17,017 bases of DNA. Source: an uncultured Gammaproteobacteria bacterium (GTDB taxonomy: Bacteria; Pseudomonadota; Gammaproteobacteria; GCA-002705445; GCA-002716945). Shown piece after piece: positions 1-7,000 of this stretch. A model generated the notes under the pieces. The model saw only the letters and a list, made by a program, of their open reading frames with translations, was not told the origin of the DNA and searched no databases. Location of the stretch: contig CAJWMM010000005.1 of NCBI GenBank assembly GCA_913043035.1, positions 1 through 17,017 on the forward strand, given 5' to 3'. The first letter of the stretch is position 1, and each line of letters starts with the position of its first letter. The position numbers were made by a program, and so were the translations under genes.

Positions 1-5
1 GAATT

Positions 6-1010
6 CTAATAAGTCAGAACTGCACGATATCTAATTTTATTACTTTTCACTTTCTTTATAGCATCATTAACTTTGTTGAATGTGAATGTCTCAATTTTTG
101 GTTTTATTTTATGTTTAGCTGCAATCCTTAGCATTTCTTTCATCATTTTTCTGCTTCCACCTGGATTAGCAGAAATTGAAAGTCGTTTCATTAATAAACT
201 AAATACATGTACGTTAACTGTGCTTGGTGGTACACCAACGAAACATATATTTCCATCAACATCTAGAGTATTTAGTAGTTGAGACCAATCTAAATCAGCA
301 TGTGCAGTAACTAATAAGAAATCGAATGCTTTTTCAAATTTATTTATTTGATCGATAGTGATGACATTCGAAGCTCCAAATGATTTGGCTTCTTTTACTT
401 TATTTTTCGTACTTGTAATAGCTGTCATTTTAAATCCCATGGCTTTTCCGAATTGAAGCCCGAGGTGACCAAGACCACCAATACCTAAAACTGCTACTCT
501 TGAGCCTTTCTTAACTTTGTATCCCCTAAATGCACCATGGACTGTCCAACCTCCACACATCAGTGGAGCAGCATGCTCCGATTTTATTTCTTTTGGTATT
601 GGATAAACCATCTCAGAATCAGCTTTGACAAAATCTGCAAAACCTCCATTTCTTCCAACACACGTTGCTTCTGATGATGGGCACATGTTGTCTCTATCAG
701 ACTTACAATAAGTACATGTTTTACATACTTTTGAAAACCAACCAAGACCAACTCTCTGACCTTTTTTAATATTTGTTACTTTACTCCCAATCTCTCGCAC
801 TGTACCGACAATCTCATGACCAGGAACAAACGGATAATTAGAAATACCCCAATCATTGTCAATTAGATGAATATCGCTGTAGCATATACCACAGTGTGAT
901 ATCTCGATAATTACCTCGCGTGCTTTTGGTTTAGACATATTGTAAGTGAGCTGTGTTAATTTAGCTCGTGCTTTTTCAGGTGCAAATCCTTTTACAGGTA
1001 GTTCAGACAT
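6..1010 (-). CDS. Zinc-dependent NADP-type alcohol dehydrogenase (CAD/YahK-like MDR family)
   Basis: Medium-chain dehydrogenase/reductase of 334 residues, probably a cytosolic NADPH-dependent aldehyde reductase/alcohol dehydrogenase. The catalytic zinc ligands are visible as Cys43 (in CGICYSD), His65-Glu66 (in PGHE) and Cys152 (in MCGGW). The structural zinc lobe has Cys96, Cys99, Cys102 and Cys110. The Rossmann motif GIGGLGHLG is at 176-184, followed by a TSTKNK stretch near 199-204, which in the cinnamyl-alcohol-dehydrogenase branch contacts the 2'-phosphate of NADP. The length is normal and the gene looks complete, with a TAG stop at 6-8 and an ATG start directly abutting the TAA of the upstream small membrane gene. 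No strong Shine-Dalgarno is seen, so translation may be coupled to that gene. The substrate cannot be read from the sequence; aldehyde detoxification is an inference from the family. Confidence 0.92.
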   Translation of the reverse strand: MSELPVKGFAPEKARAKLTQLTYNMSKPKAREVIIEISHCGICYSDIHLIDNDWGISNYPFVPGHEIVGTVREIGSKVTNIKKGQRVGLGWFSKVCKTCTYCKSDRDNMCPSSEATCVGRNGGFADFVKADSEMVYPIPKEIKSEHAAPLMCGGWTVHGAFRGYKVKKGSRVAVLGIGGLGHLGLQFGKAMGFKMTAITSTKNKVKEAKSFGASNVITIDQINKFEKAFDFLLVTAHADLDWSQLLNTLDVDGNICFVGVPPSTVNVHVFSLLMKRLSISANPGGSRKMMKEMLRIAAKHKIKPKIETFTFNKVNDAIKKVKSNKIRYRAVLTY

Positions 1011-1226
1011 TTAGAGATTTGCCAGTGGTTGTTTCAATGCTGTAAGAACGACATCTTGATTAACATATACAAGATAAATATAAGTTAAAAGACCTACTAA
1101 CCCAAAAATTTTTGTAGGGATAATTTTATCAAGTCGAGTAAAAGCCCCTATGCATTGACTAAAATTAAATGCAAAATAGCCGACCGCAACAAAAAAAGTA
1201 AAACCTAATAAAGTTAATATAAGCAT
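1011..1226 (-). CDS. Small two-helix membrane protein, unknown function
   Basis: A 71-residue protein that I do not recognise. It has two hydrophobic segments, about residues 2-24 and 38-58, joined by a short basic loop (around TRLDKIIPTK), and a polar C-terminus. This predicts a small integral inner-membrane protein. It starts with ATG and ends zero bases before the alcohol dehydrogenase start, so the two are probably co-transcribed. No enzymatic motif is present. It could be a spurious frame, but the clean hydrophobic pattern and exact abutment favour a real gene. Confidence 0.65.
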   Translation of the reverse strand: MLILTLLGFTFFVAVGYFAFNFSQCIGAFTRLDKIIPTKIFGLVGLLTYIYLVYVNQDVVLTALKQPLANL

Positions 1227-1247
1227 ATATCAACAATAACGATTTTT

Positions 1248-1664
1248 TTACTCTAAGACAATAGTAATTTTTTGATCCTTCATTTCACAACTCTCATTGT
1301 CAAGAAGATTTAGTAATTGACCCATTGGAGTTATAGAATCAACCGCTCTATCAAAAAGATATCCTAGTCCTGAATTTATAAAGAAATTTCCTGTTTCGTC
1401 ATCAGATGTAATCACGCCATGCTGACCTTCGGTTAAGCCGGCTCGACAAAAAACATTAATTGACGAACACTCGGTCATAAATGTAATAGTTTTAGGTGCA
1501 AGTGTCTCTAGTTTATCTGAAGAAGAAAAAACTGTGCAGACTGCATCTACTCTCTCATTCTCTAGGTTCACTGTATTTAGTTCAATCTTTACTGGAAATT
1601 TTGATGCCTGCATTGAAGCACAAGAGGTAAGAAATAAAGTTAAGATAATAATTAATATCTTCAT
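1248..1664 (-). CDS. Predicted lipoprotein, unknown function
   Basis: A 138-residue protein with a type II signal peptide: a short Lys-containing N-terminus, a hydrophobic stretch and the lipobox LTSC with the acylated Cys15. The +2 residue is Ala rather than Asp, which by the Lol sorting rule predicts the outer membrane. The mature part has four further cysteines (43, 66, 73, 126) that could form disulfides in the periplasm. A Gly-rich GLGYLFDRAVDSITPMG segment near 99-115 recalls the glycine-rich ends of several small uncharacterised proteobacterial lipoproteins. It lies 21 nt upstream of the small membrane gene on the same strand, so it may share a transcript with it and the alcohol dehydrogenase. 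The export call is firm; the function is unknown. Confidence 0.8.
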   Translation of the reverse strand: MKILIIILTLFLTSCASMQASKFPVKIELNTVNLENERVDAVCTVFSSSDKLETLAPKTITFMTECSSINVFCRAGLTEGQHGVITSDDETGNFFINSGLGYLFDRAVDSITPMGQLLNLLDNESCEMKDQKITIVLE

Positions 1665-1690
1665 AACACTCGTAATTTACTCCTGATCAT

Positions 1691-1724
1691 GATAGTAAGT
1701 CATGAGTTAAACATCATGACTATC
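1691..1724. repeat. Inverted repeat in the gap between SDR gene and lipoprotein gene
   Basis: GATAG (1691-1695) and TCATGA (1700-1705) are mirrored by TCATGA (1714-1719) and CTATC (1720-1724) around an 8-nt loop, with four unpaired bases (TAAG) on the left arm. It lies in the 98-nt gap after the SDR stop and before the lipoprotein start. There is no T-run after it on the minus strand, so a canonical intrinsic terminator is not supported. It could be an operator, a processing hairpin or chance. Confidence 0.4.
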
Positions 1725-1762
1725 TGTAAAAAAGTATGAGGTAAATTGTCCTATTAATACAT

Positions 1763-2593
1763 CTAAATGGATTTCCATATATCATTACTTAATTTCCATA
1801 GATCCTCAGCAATATCTTTATCATAACTGATATTAGATGATTTCACAGGTTTTGATTTAATAAAATAAGCTCCACTTAGTGAATCCACATCCGAACTAGT
1901 TGCTAGGTATACAGGCGTTGCTGCTCCCTGTCTGCTTGATATAGCAAAAAATTTGATGAATGATGAAATAGCTTTGTAAATTAAATTACTATTATTGTTA
2001 GCAATATTAGTATTAACTACGCCTGGGTGCAAGCAATTAACAGTTAGATGAGAATTCTCTTTATTTAAAATAGAATTCAAATGATAGGTAAAGTAAATAT
2101 TAGCTAACTTAGAGTATTTGTATTGCTTCCATCCATTATATTTTGTTGGGCATTGAAAATCCTCTCTAATCTTTACCCCGCGATGAGCTTCAGATGCAAT
2201 GTTGATAATTCTTGATGTTATATTATCCAAAAGAATATTAGTAACGATGTAATAACTCATGTGATTTAATGCAAATGTTTTCTCAAAACCTTCCTCGGTT
2301 AGCTCGAAGTCCATAAAAATACCTCCAGCATTGTTCATCAAACAATAAATCTCTTTATGATTAGTTTTGATGATAGAAGCAACTTTGATAGTTTCATGCA
2401 TTGATGAAAGATCACATGTATATGATGATGTTGATATAGAAAAATTCTCTTCTAAATTTTTAGATAAATCAGATAATTTACTCTCAGATCTACTCACTAG
2501 AATTAAATCATATCCCTGCTGAGCAAGTATCTTTGAAGCCTCTAAACCTATTCCTGATGTAGCTCCAGTAATTAAACAGTTTTTTGCAGGCAT
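1763..2593 (-). CDS. Short-chain dehydrogenase/reductase, retinol-dehydrogenase-like
   Basis: Classical SDR of 276 residues. Using the ATG at 2591-2593 as residue 1, the cofactor motif TGATSGIG is at 9-16, NNAG at 87-90, the catalytic Ser at 134 (in NIASEAHRG), and the catalytic Tyr158-x3-Lys162 in YKYSK. The HPGVVNTNI segment is typical of the RDH11/WWOX-like branch, which uses NADP(H) on lipophilic alcohols or ketones; the actual substrate here is unknown. The frame can be extended to a TTG at 2626, but that would overlap the upstream gene and add 11 residues before the usual SDR N-terminus, so the ATG is preferred. It begins 4 nt after the upstream small gene and is probably the last gene of the pntA-pntB transcript. 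All active-site residues are present. Confidence 0.9.
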   Translation of the reverse strand: MPAKNCLITGATSGIGLEASKILAQQGYDLILVSRSESKLSDLSKNLEENFSISTSSYTCDLSSMHETIKVASIIKTNHKEIYCLMNNAGGIFMDFELTEEGFEKTFALNHMSYYIVTNILLDNITSRIINIASEAHRGVKIREDFQCPTKYNGWKQYKYSKLANIYFTYHLNSILNKENSHLTVNCLHPGVVNTNIANNNSNLIYKAISSFIKFFAISSRQGAATPVYLATSSDVDSLSGAYFIKSKPVKSSNISYDKDIAEDLWKLSNDIWKSI

Positions 2594-2597
2594 AACA

Positions 2598-2876
2598 CTA
2601 AAGCGATATTTTGAAAAGTATGGCAACTATAACAGTTAATATGCTAATAGCTATAAATAATACTAATCTTTGAAAATTGGAAGCGTCTTTGCTAACAAGT
2701 TTTCGATATTTCTGGTACAGCATATTATTAGTATAGTTAGGTAAGTAGAGATCCAAGAATACTAGACGCCTTATTCTTCTACTTGATGGGTTAATTTTAT
2801 TTTTAGTAACAATTTTTAACACTTCTTTTATGTATCTATAGTCAATAATCCTAATACTTTGTGTTTTCTTTTTCAT
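2598..2876 (-). CDS. Small basic protein with C-terminal membrane anchor, unknown function
   Basis: A 92-residue protein that I do not recognise. Residues 1-68 are strongly basic (many Lys and Arg, including SSRRIRR) and probably cytosolic. Residues about 69-90 form one hydrophobic helix, giving a tail-anchored topology. It begins 2 nt after the pntB stop (TAA TA ATG) and ends 4 nt before the SDR start, so it is most likely co-translated with the transhydrogenase genes. No Shine-Dalgarno is evident, consistent with coupling. A role with PntAB or the SDR is possible from position alone and is not shown by sequence. Confidence 0.65.
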   Translation of the reverse strand: MKKKTQSIRIIDYRYIKEVLKIVTKNKINPSSRRIRRLVFLDLYLPNYTNNMLYQKYRKLVSKDASNFQRLVLFIAISILTVIVAILFKISL

Positions 2877-2878
2877 TA

Positions 2879-4291
2879 TTATGCAGATTGAAGATTGCCT
2901 AAAACTTCATCCATGGTTTTTTTAGCATCACCAAAAAGCATTCGCGTATTATCTTTAAAAAATAGAGGGTTTTGAACGCCAGCATATCCAGTTGCCATAC
3001 CTCTCTTAAGTACCACAGTTGTTTTCCCTTTCCAACATTCTAATACAGGCATACCGGCAATTGGGCTGTTTGGATCATCGAGCGCAGATGGGTTAACAAT
3101 ATCGTTAGCCCCAATAATAATAGACACATCGACATTATCGAAATCATCATTTATCTCATCCATCTCATAAACAATATCGTATGGGACTTTTGCTTCAGCA
3201 AGAAGAACATTCATGTGACCTGGCATTCTTCCAGCTACGGGATGAATGGCAAATTCAACATCTACGTTCTTTTTTTTGAGTAGCTTTACGATTTCATTGA
3301 CAGTGTGTTGTGCTTGAGAAACCGCCATGCCATAGCCAGGAATTATCATTACTTTTTTTGATGTAAGTAAAAGGTCTGTTAACTCATCAGAATTAATCGA
3401 AGTAACTTCACCCTGATCAGAAACTGAGGTTGCAACTGTTACTGAATCTGTACCAAAGCCACCTGCTATGACCGATATGAAACTTCTATTCATAGCGCGA
3501 CACATTATATAACTAAGAATTGCACCACTGCTTCCTACTAGCGCTCCCACTACAATTAATAAATCATTACTCAACATGAACCCAGTAGCTGATGCAGCCC
3601 AGCCAGAATAAGAATTAAGCATTGATACAACTACAGGCATATCAGCACCACCAATCGCCATTACTAAGTGAATACCAAAAATAAGAGCCAGTAAAGTCAT
3701 CAACCCAAGAGGATAAATTGCATTTGAGATCTCGGGGTCAATGGTGAATAAATAACCAAGATAAATAATTACTAGTACAATTATTAAATTTAGATAATGC
3801 CTTGCTGGCAATATAAGCGGATTACCACTCATTTTGCCACTAAGTTTTCCGAAGGCAATTATCGATCCTGAAAATGTGATAGCGCCGATAAATATTCCTA
3901 TATATATTTCTATACTGTGTATCGTTTTCTCCACACCCGATAAGCTTATTGTTTCGTCTAAAAAGTTTACGTAGCCTACCAATACAGCTGCAAGTCCGAC
4001 TAAACTGTGAAGAATTGCAACTAACTCAGGCATCTGTGTCATTTGCACTTTCCTAGCAAGAAATATTCCTACAAAGGCTCCCGTTAACATGAGTGCAATG
4101 ATTAAGTGATAATTCTTAGTCACATATGGGCTAAATAAAGTTGCGATGATAGCCACCGTCATTCCGATCATTCCGAACATATTCCCTTTTCTGGATGTCT
4201 CTTGATGGCTGAGTCCACCTAGAGTGAGAATAAATAATATGGTAGCTCCAATGTATAAGGCGCGAACTAAGTCTATTTCAAACGATATCAT
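2879..4291 (-). CDS. pntB: NAD(P) transhydrogenase beta subunit
   Basis: Beta subunit of the proton-translocating transhydrogenase, an inner-membrane complex that uses the proton gradient to reduce NADP with NADH. The first ~265 residues carry several transmembrane helices (domain II), including His95 in AILHSLVG at the position of the proton-channel histidine of the family. The C-terminal NADP(H)-binding domain III has GYGMAVSQAQ (319-328), GANDIVNP (394-401), KRGMATGYAGVQNP (429-442) and LFGDAKK (452-458). The length of 470 is close to E. coli PntB (462). The start ATG overlaps the pntA TGA stop (ATGA, 4288-4291), so the two subunits are translationally coupled. No key residue appears lost. 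Confidence 0.98.
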   Translation of the reverse strand: MISFEIDLVRALYIGATILFILTLGGLSHQETSRKGNMFGMIGMTVAIIATLFSPYVTKNYHLIIALMLTGAFVGIFLARKVQMTQMPELVAILHSLVGLAAVLVGYVNFLDETISLSGVEKTIHSIEIYIGIFIGAITFSGSIIAFGKLSGKMSGNPLILPARHYLNLIIVLVIIYLGYLFTIDPEISNAIYPLGLMTLLALIFGIHLVMAIGGADMPVVVSMLNSYSGWAASATGFMLSNDLLIVVGALVGSSGAILSYIMCRAMNRSFISVIAGGFGTDSVTVATSVSDQGEVTSINSDELTDLLLTSKKVMIIPGYGMAVSQAQHTVNEIVKLLKKKNVDVEFAIHPVAGRMPGHMNVLLAEAKVPYDIVYEMDEINDDFDNVDVSIIIGANDIVNPSALDDPNSPIAGMPVLECWKGKTTVVLKRGMATGYAGVQNPLFFKDNTRMLFGDAKKTMDEVLGNLQSA

Positions 4292-5829
4292 TTCTTGAAC
4301 ATCTCCAGCATTCTCCTTGTAACGGCAAATCCACCAAATATGTTTATACTAGCAATAAGTATTGCAATAGATGCTAGTATTACAGATGTTAAATCGTCGG
4401 ATGAAATTTGTGTTAGTGCACCAATGATAATAATACTACTAACGGCATTAGTAACTGACATCAGTGGTGTGTGCAATGATGCTGTTACGTTCCAAACAAC
4501 CATATAACCAATAAAACATGAAAGCACAAACACAGTGAAATGATTCATGAATGAGCTTGGTGCTACGCTACCTAAAGATGCTAGTAGAAAGATAGCTATA
4601 GCGAGACCAAAAAATGGGAAAGATTCTTTCTTTACAGCTGGAGTTTTGACCTCTTTAGTAACTTCTTTATGTGCTGCTTTTGGTGCTACCGATACTTCAA
4701 TGGCTGGCGGAGGAAAAGTAGTTTCACCTTTATTAATTACCGTCATTCCTCTAATAACATCATCATTCATATTAATTTCTATAACACCATTTTTTTCAGG
4801 AGTAAGGTCCGAAAAAACATGATACAAATTGGTAGCGTAGAGTTGACTAGACTGTGCAGGCAATCTAGATGGCAAATCAGTATAGCCAATTATAGAAACT
4901 CCATTTTCCACAACTAATTTATCTTTTTCCGTGCATTCAGTATTGCCGCCTTGGCTTGAGGCAAGATCTACAATGACACTTCCAGATTTCATTGATGATA
5001 TCATCTTTTTAGTAATTAACTTAGGAGCAGGTTTTCCAGGTATAAGGGCAGTCGTTATTACTATGTCCACTTCTTTACACTGATCTGCAAAGAGTTCTAA
5101 TTCTGCTTTAATATATTCATCACTCATGACTTTTGCATAACCACCGGAACCAGAGCCATCTTCATCAAACTCTACAGTTAGGAAGTCAGCGTTGAGACTC
5201 TCTACCTGTTCTTTTACCTCTGGTCTGGTATCAAATGCTCTTACAATAGCACCTAGGCTCACTGCAGTTCCTATAGCAGAAAGACCAGCTACACCCGCTC
5301 CTATAATGAGAACTTTTGCAGGAGGTATTTTTCCTGCCGCTGTAATTTGCCCTCCGAAAAATCTTCCGAATGTATGAGATGCCTCAATGACTGCTCTTGA
5401 GCCAGCAACATTTGCCATTGAACTGAGTGCGTCCATTTTCTGGGCACGAGATATTCTTGGTACGGAATCCATTGCAAGGACATTGATGTTATCTCTTGAT
5501 AATTTTTCTAATCTATCTTTGTTTTGAGCCGCTCCAAAGAAAGAGATTAATGTCTTATTTTCACTTAGCAATAAAGTCTCATCTCCATTAGATAAAGATG
5601 GAGCATTAATTTTTGCAATTATGTCAGAGCTATCCCAAACCTCTTTAGAGCTAGAGCAGACTTTTGCTCCAACATCTATGTAATCTTGGTCTGAAAAATT
5701 AGAGCTAATGCCTGCATTTGTTTCTACTTGAATTTCAAAGCCAAGTTTTTTGATCTTGACTACAACATCAGGCGTGATCGCTACTCTATTTTCATTCTCT
5801 TTTGTTTCTTTGACAATTCCGATTATCAA
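4288..5829 (-). CDS. pntA: NAD(P) transhydrogenase alpha subunit
   Basis: Alpha subunit of the same complex, in the single-chain (E. coli-like) form rather than split into PntAA and PntAB. The N-terminal domain I (about 1-380) binds NAD(H). It shows the alanine-dehydrogenase-like start GIVKETKENENRVAITP, the loop SRAQKMDALSSMANVAGSRA (128-147), the Rossmann motif GAGVAGLSAIG (177-187) ending at Asp200, and ALIPGKPAPKLI (261-272). After a Lys/Ala/Pro-rich linker (382-402) come about four transmembrane helices, including the family signature HTPLMSVTNAVSS (453-465). The length of 513 matches the family (510 in E. coli). The start is TTG, chosen because it fits the family N-terminus and has a good Shine-Dalgarno 6 nt upstream. 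It is the first gene of the pntAB-92aa-SDR group. Confidence 0.98.
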   Translation of the reverse strand: MIIGIVKETKENENRVAITPDVVVKIKKLGFEIQVETNAGISSNFSDQDYIDVGAKVCSSSKEVWDSSDIIAKINAPSLSNGDETLLLSENKTLISFFGAAQNKDRLEKLSRDNINVLAMDSVPRISRAQKMDALSSMANVAGSRAVIEASHTFGRFFGGQITAAGKIPPAKVLIIGAGVAGLSAIGTAVSLGAIVRAFDTRPEVKEQVESLNADFLTVEFDEDGSGSGGYAKVMSDEYIKAELELFADQCKEVDIVITTALIPGKPAPKLITKKMISSMKSGSVIVDLASSQGGNTECTEKDKLVVENGVSIIGYTDLPSRLPAQSSQLYATNLYHVFSDLTPEKNGVIEINMNDDVIRGMTVINKGETTFPPPAIEVSVAPKAAHKEVTKEVKTPAVKKESFPFFGLAIAIFLLASLGSVAPSSFMNHFTVFVLSCFIGYMVVWNVTASLHTPLMSVTNAVSSIIIIGALTQISSDDLTSVILASIAILIASINIFGGFAVTRRMLEMFKK

Positions 5830-5835
5830 AATTAA

Positions 5836-5840
5836 CTCCT
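5836..5840 (-). promoter_or_regulatory. Ribosome binding site fixing the TTG start of pntA
   Basis: The minus strand reads AAGGAG, 6 nt, then TTG. This Shine-Dalgarno supports TTG initiation of pntA; no ATG is in frame near the expected N-terminus. Confidence 0.8.
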
Positions 5841-5900
5841 TTTAAGTGCTTTAACATAAGTAATTAACAAATTATTCAAAACGTTAAAAATATTCTAATA

Positions 5901-6770
5901 CTAAATTTTTCTATCAATAATTCCGTAAATAAGTTTGTTCAGCTTATTTTTACTATCGGAAAAATAGACTGATTTCTCAGTGCATTCATCAGCTAAGCGT
6001 TCGCAGTATATTCTAACACTATCACAAGTCATATGTTGGAGAATATTAGGTCCATCTAATTTATTTTTGCTAGATTTACTAACTTGAAAATCTAACAGGT
6101 CGTCTGTAGCTTGGAATATCATCCCAAAGTTACGTCCAAATTTCCTTACATCTTTCATTGTACTGGAATTGAACCGTTGTTTCAAAAATAAAGTTGATAT
6201 TAAACAGTATTCAAATAGTTTCGCAGTTTTATCCTCATGAATTTTAATAATTTGCTTTTTAGTAAGACTTTTTGGATTTTCTGAAACCATTAGATCATCA
6301 GCTTGTCCACCAGCTAAACCACGATAACCAGTTAATTTTGATAACTCTTCGATGAGCTTTAATCTAACTGAGAGTGATTTATGCGTAGCTGATTCAGTGA
6401 GAATCTCAAATGCTAATGTAAGTAAACTGTTTCCAGCTAAAATCCCAATACCTTCTCCAAACTTTTTGTGGGTGGTTAATTTGCCTCTCCTAAAATCATC
6501 ATCATCCATCGCGGGTAAATCATCATGTATGAGTGAGTATGAATGAACAAGTTCAGTAGCAATAGCTAAACGCATATAGTTTTTTTTATTAATTTTGAGT
6601 TGTTTAGAGAACTCACATATTACAAAGGGTCTTATTCTCTTGCCACCATTCATTAGACCATAATTCATAGATCTATATAATATGGAATCATTTTTGTAGC
6701 TAAGCATGAATTTCTTAGCGTATAGATTAAATTCTTTCGTAAATTTATTTAATTGAGAAATTATATCCAT
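5901..6770 (-). CDS. ispA: Polyprenyl synthetase, (2E,6E)-farnesyl diphosphate synthase
   Basis: Prenyltransferase of 289 residues that condenses IPP with DMAPP/GPP to farnesyl diphosphate for quinone and undecaprenyl lipid synthesis; cytosolic. GGKRIRP is at 42-48. The first Asp-rich motif is DDLPAMD at 83-89, with the two-residue insertion of bacterial FPP synthases, inside HSYSLIHDDLPAMDDDD, nearly the same as in E. coli IspA. GGQADDL is at 154-160, the Lys of KTAKL at 181 and the second Asp-rich motif DDLLD at 223-227. The segment after this second motif (about 231-252), normally G-K-x(n)-K-x-T-[YF]-x-x-LLG, is degenerate here (KLDGPNILQHM). The usual partners xseB and dxs are absent, and the gene stands alone upstream of pntA (71-nt gap). 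It is divergent from thiS. Confidence 0.93.
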   Translation of the reverse strand: MDIISQLNKFTKEFNLYAKKFMLSYKNDSILYRSMNYGLMNGGKRIRPFVICEFSKQLKINKKNYMRLAIATELVHSYSLIHDDLPAMDDDDFRRGKLTTHKKFGEGIGILAGNSLLTLAFEILTESATHKSLSVRLKLIEELSKLTGYRGLAGGQADDLMVSENPKSLTKKQIIKIHEDKTAKLFEYCLISTLFLKQRFNSSTMKDVRKFGRNFGMIFQATDDLLDFQVSKSSKNKLDGPNILQHMTCDSVRIYCERLADECTEKSVYFSDSKNKLNKLIYGIIDRKI

Positions 6771-6785
6771 ATTTAAATGGTACGA

Positions 6786-6791
6786 TATAAT
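6786..6791 (+). promoter_or_regulatory. Candidate -10 element of thiS-thiG-trmB
   Basis: A perfect TATAAT lies 6 nt before the preferred thiS ATG (6798). Transcription would be expected to begin at about that ATG, implying a leaderless or nearly leaderless message. No good -35 hexamer is seen at normal spacing. The element coincides with the ispA -10 box on the other strand. Confidence 0.5.
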
Positions 6792-6814
6792 AGTTTTATG
6801 AATATCTCAATCAA
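6787..6814 (-). promoter_or_regulatory. Candidate sigma-70 promoter of ispA
   Basis: On the minus strand TTGATT (plus 6809-6814) and TATTAT (plus 6787-6792) are separated by 16 nt, matching 4 of 6 and 5 of 6 consensus bases. Predicted transcription starts near 6780, leaving a leader of only about 10 nt before the ispA ATG. The -35 element lies inside thiS. Confidence 0.5.
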
Positions 6815-6998
6815 TAAAGAAATGATATCTCTTCCAGAAGAGACAACTGTTACTGATTTATTAGAAAGATTAGATATCGAAAAGATACATATTGCTGTTG
6901 AAATTAATATGGAAATTATACCTAAATCTGAGTTCGACGAATATCGACTAAAAGAAAATGACAATGTTGAGATTATTAGGGCGGTCGGCGGAGGCTAA
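6798..6998 (+). CDS. thiS: Sulfur carrier protein ThiS
   Basis: Small ubiquitin-like sulfur carrier for thiazole synthesis in thiamine biosynthesis. With the ATG at 6798 it is 66 residues, the size of E. coli ThiS, and it ends in the essential Gly-Gly (RAVGGG) that is adenylated and thiocarboxylated to feed ThiG. Features are the beta-grasp pattern, an early INxE-like strand (ISINKEMISLPE), TVTDLLERL and the IAVEIN strand before the tail. An upstream in-frame ATG at 6777 would add seven residues unlike the family and would place the TATAAT inside the gene, so the shorter form is preferred. No Shine-Dalgarno precedes either start. It is the first gene of a thiS-thiG-trmB set. Confidence 0.93.
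   Translation: MNISINKEMISLPEETTVTDLLERLDIEKIHIAVEINMEIIPKSEFDEYRLKENDNVEIIRAVGGG
6990..6994 (+). promoter_or_regulatory. thiG ribosome binding site inside the ThiS Gly-Gly codons
   Basis: GGAGG lies 6 nt before the GTG start of thiG and is made from the codons for the C-terminal glycines of ThiS (GGC GGA GGC TAA). It supports the GTG start at 7001. Confidence 0.8.
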
Positions 6999-7000
6999 AG

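Noticed and set aside
1..6. EcoRI site at the first base as a sign of a mobile element or join
   Set aside because: GAATTC at the edge may be chance or a cloning boundary; the alcohol dehydrogenase next to it is complete and normal.
1763..2626. SDR starting at the upstream TTG (2624-2626)
   Set aside because: It would overlap the 92-residue gene, has no ribosome site and adds residues not seen before the TGxxxGIG motif in this family; the ATG at 2593 fits better.
6771..6797. TPP riboswitch ahead of thiS
   Set aside because: Only 27 nt separate the two start codons and no THI-box sequence (CTGAGA, ACC-CTGAT-type core) is present.
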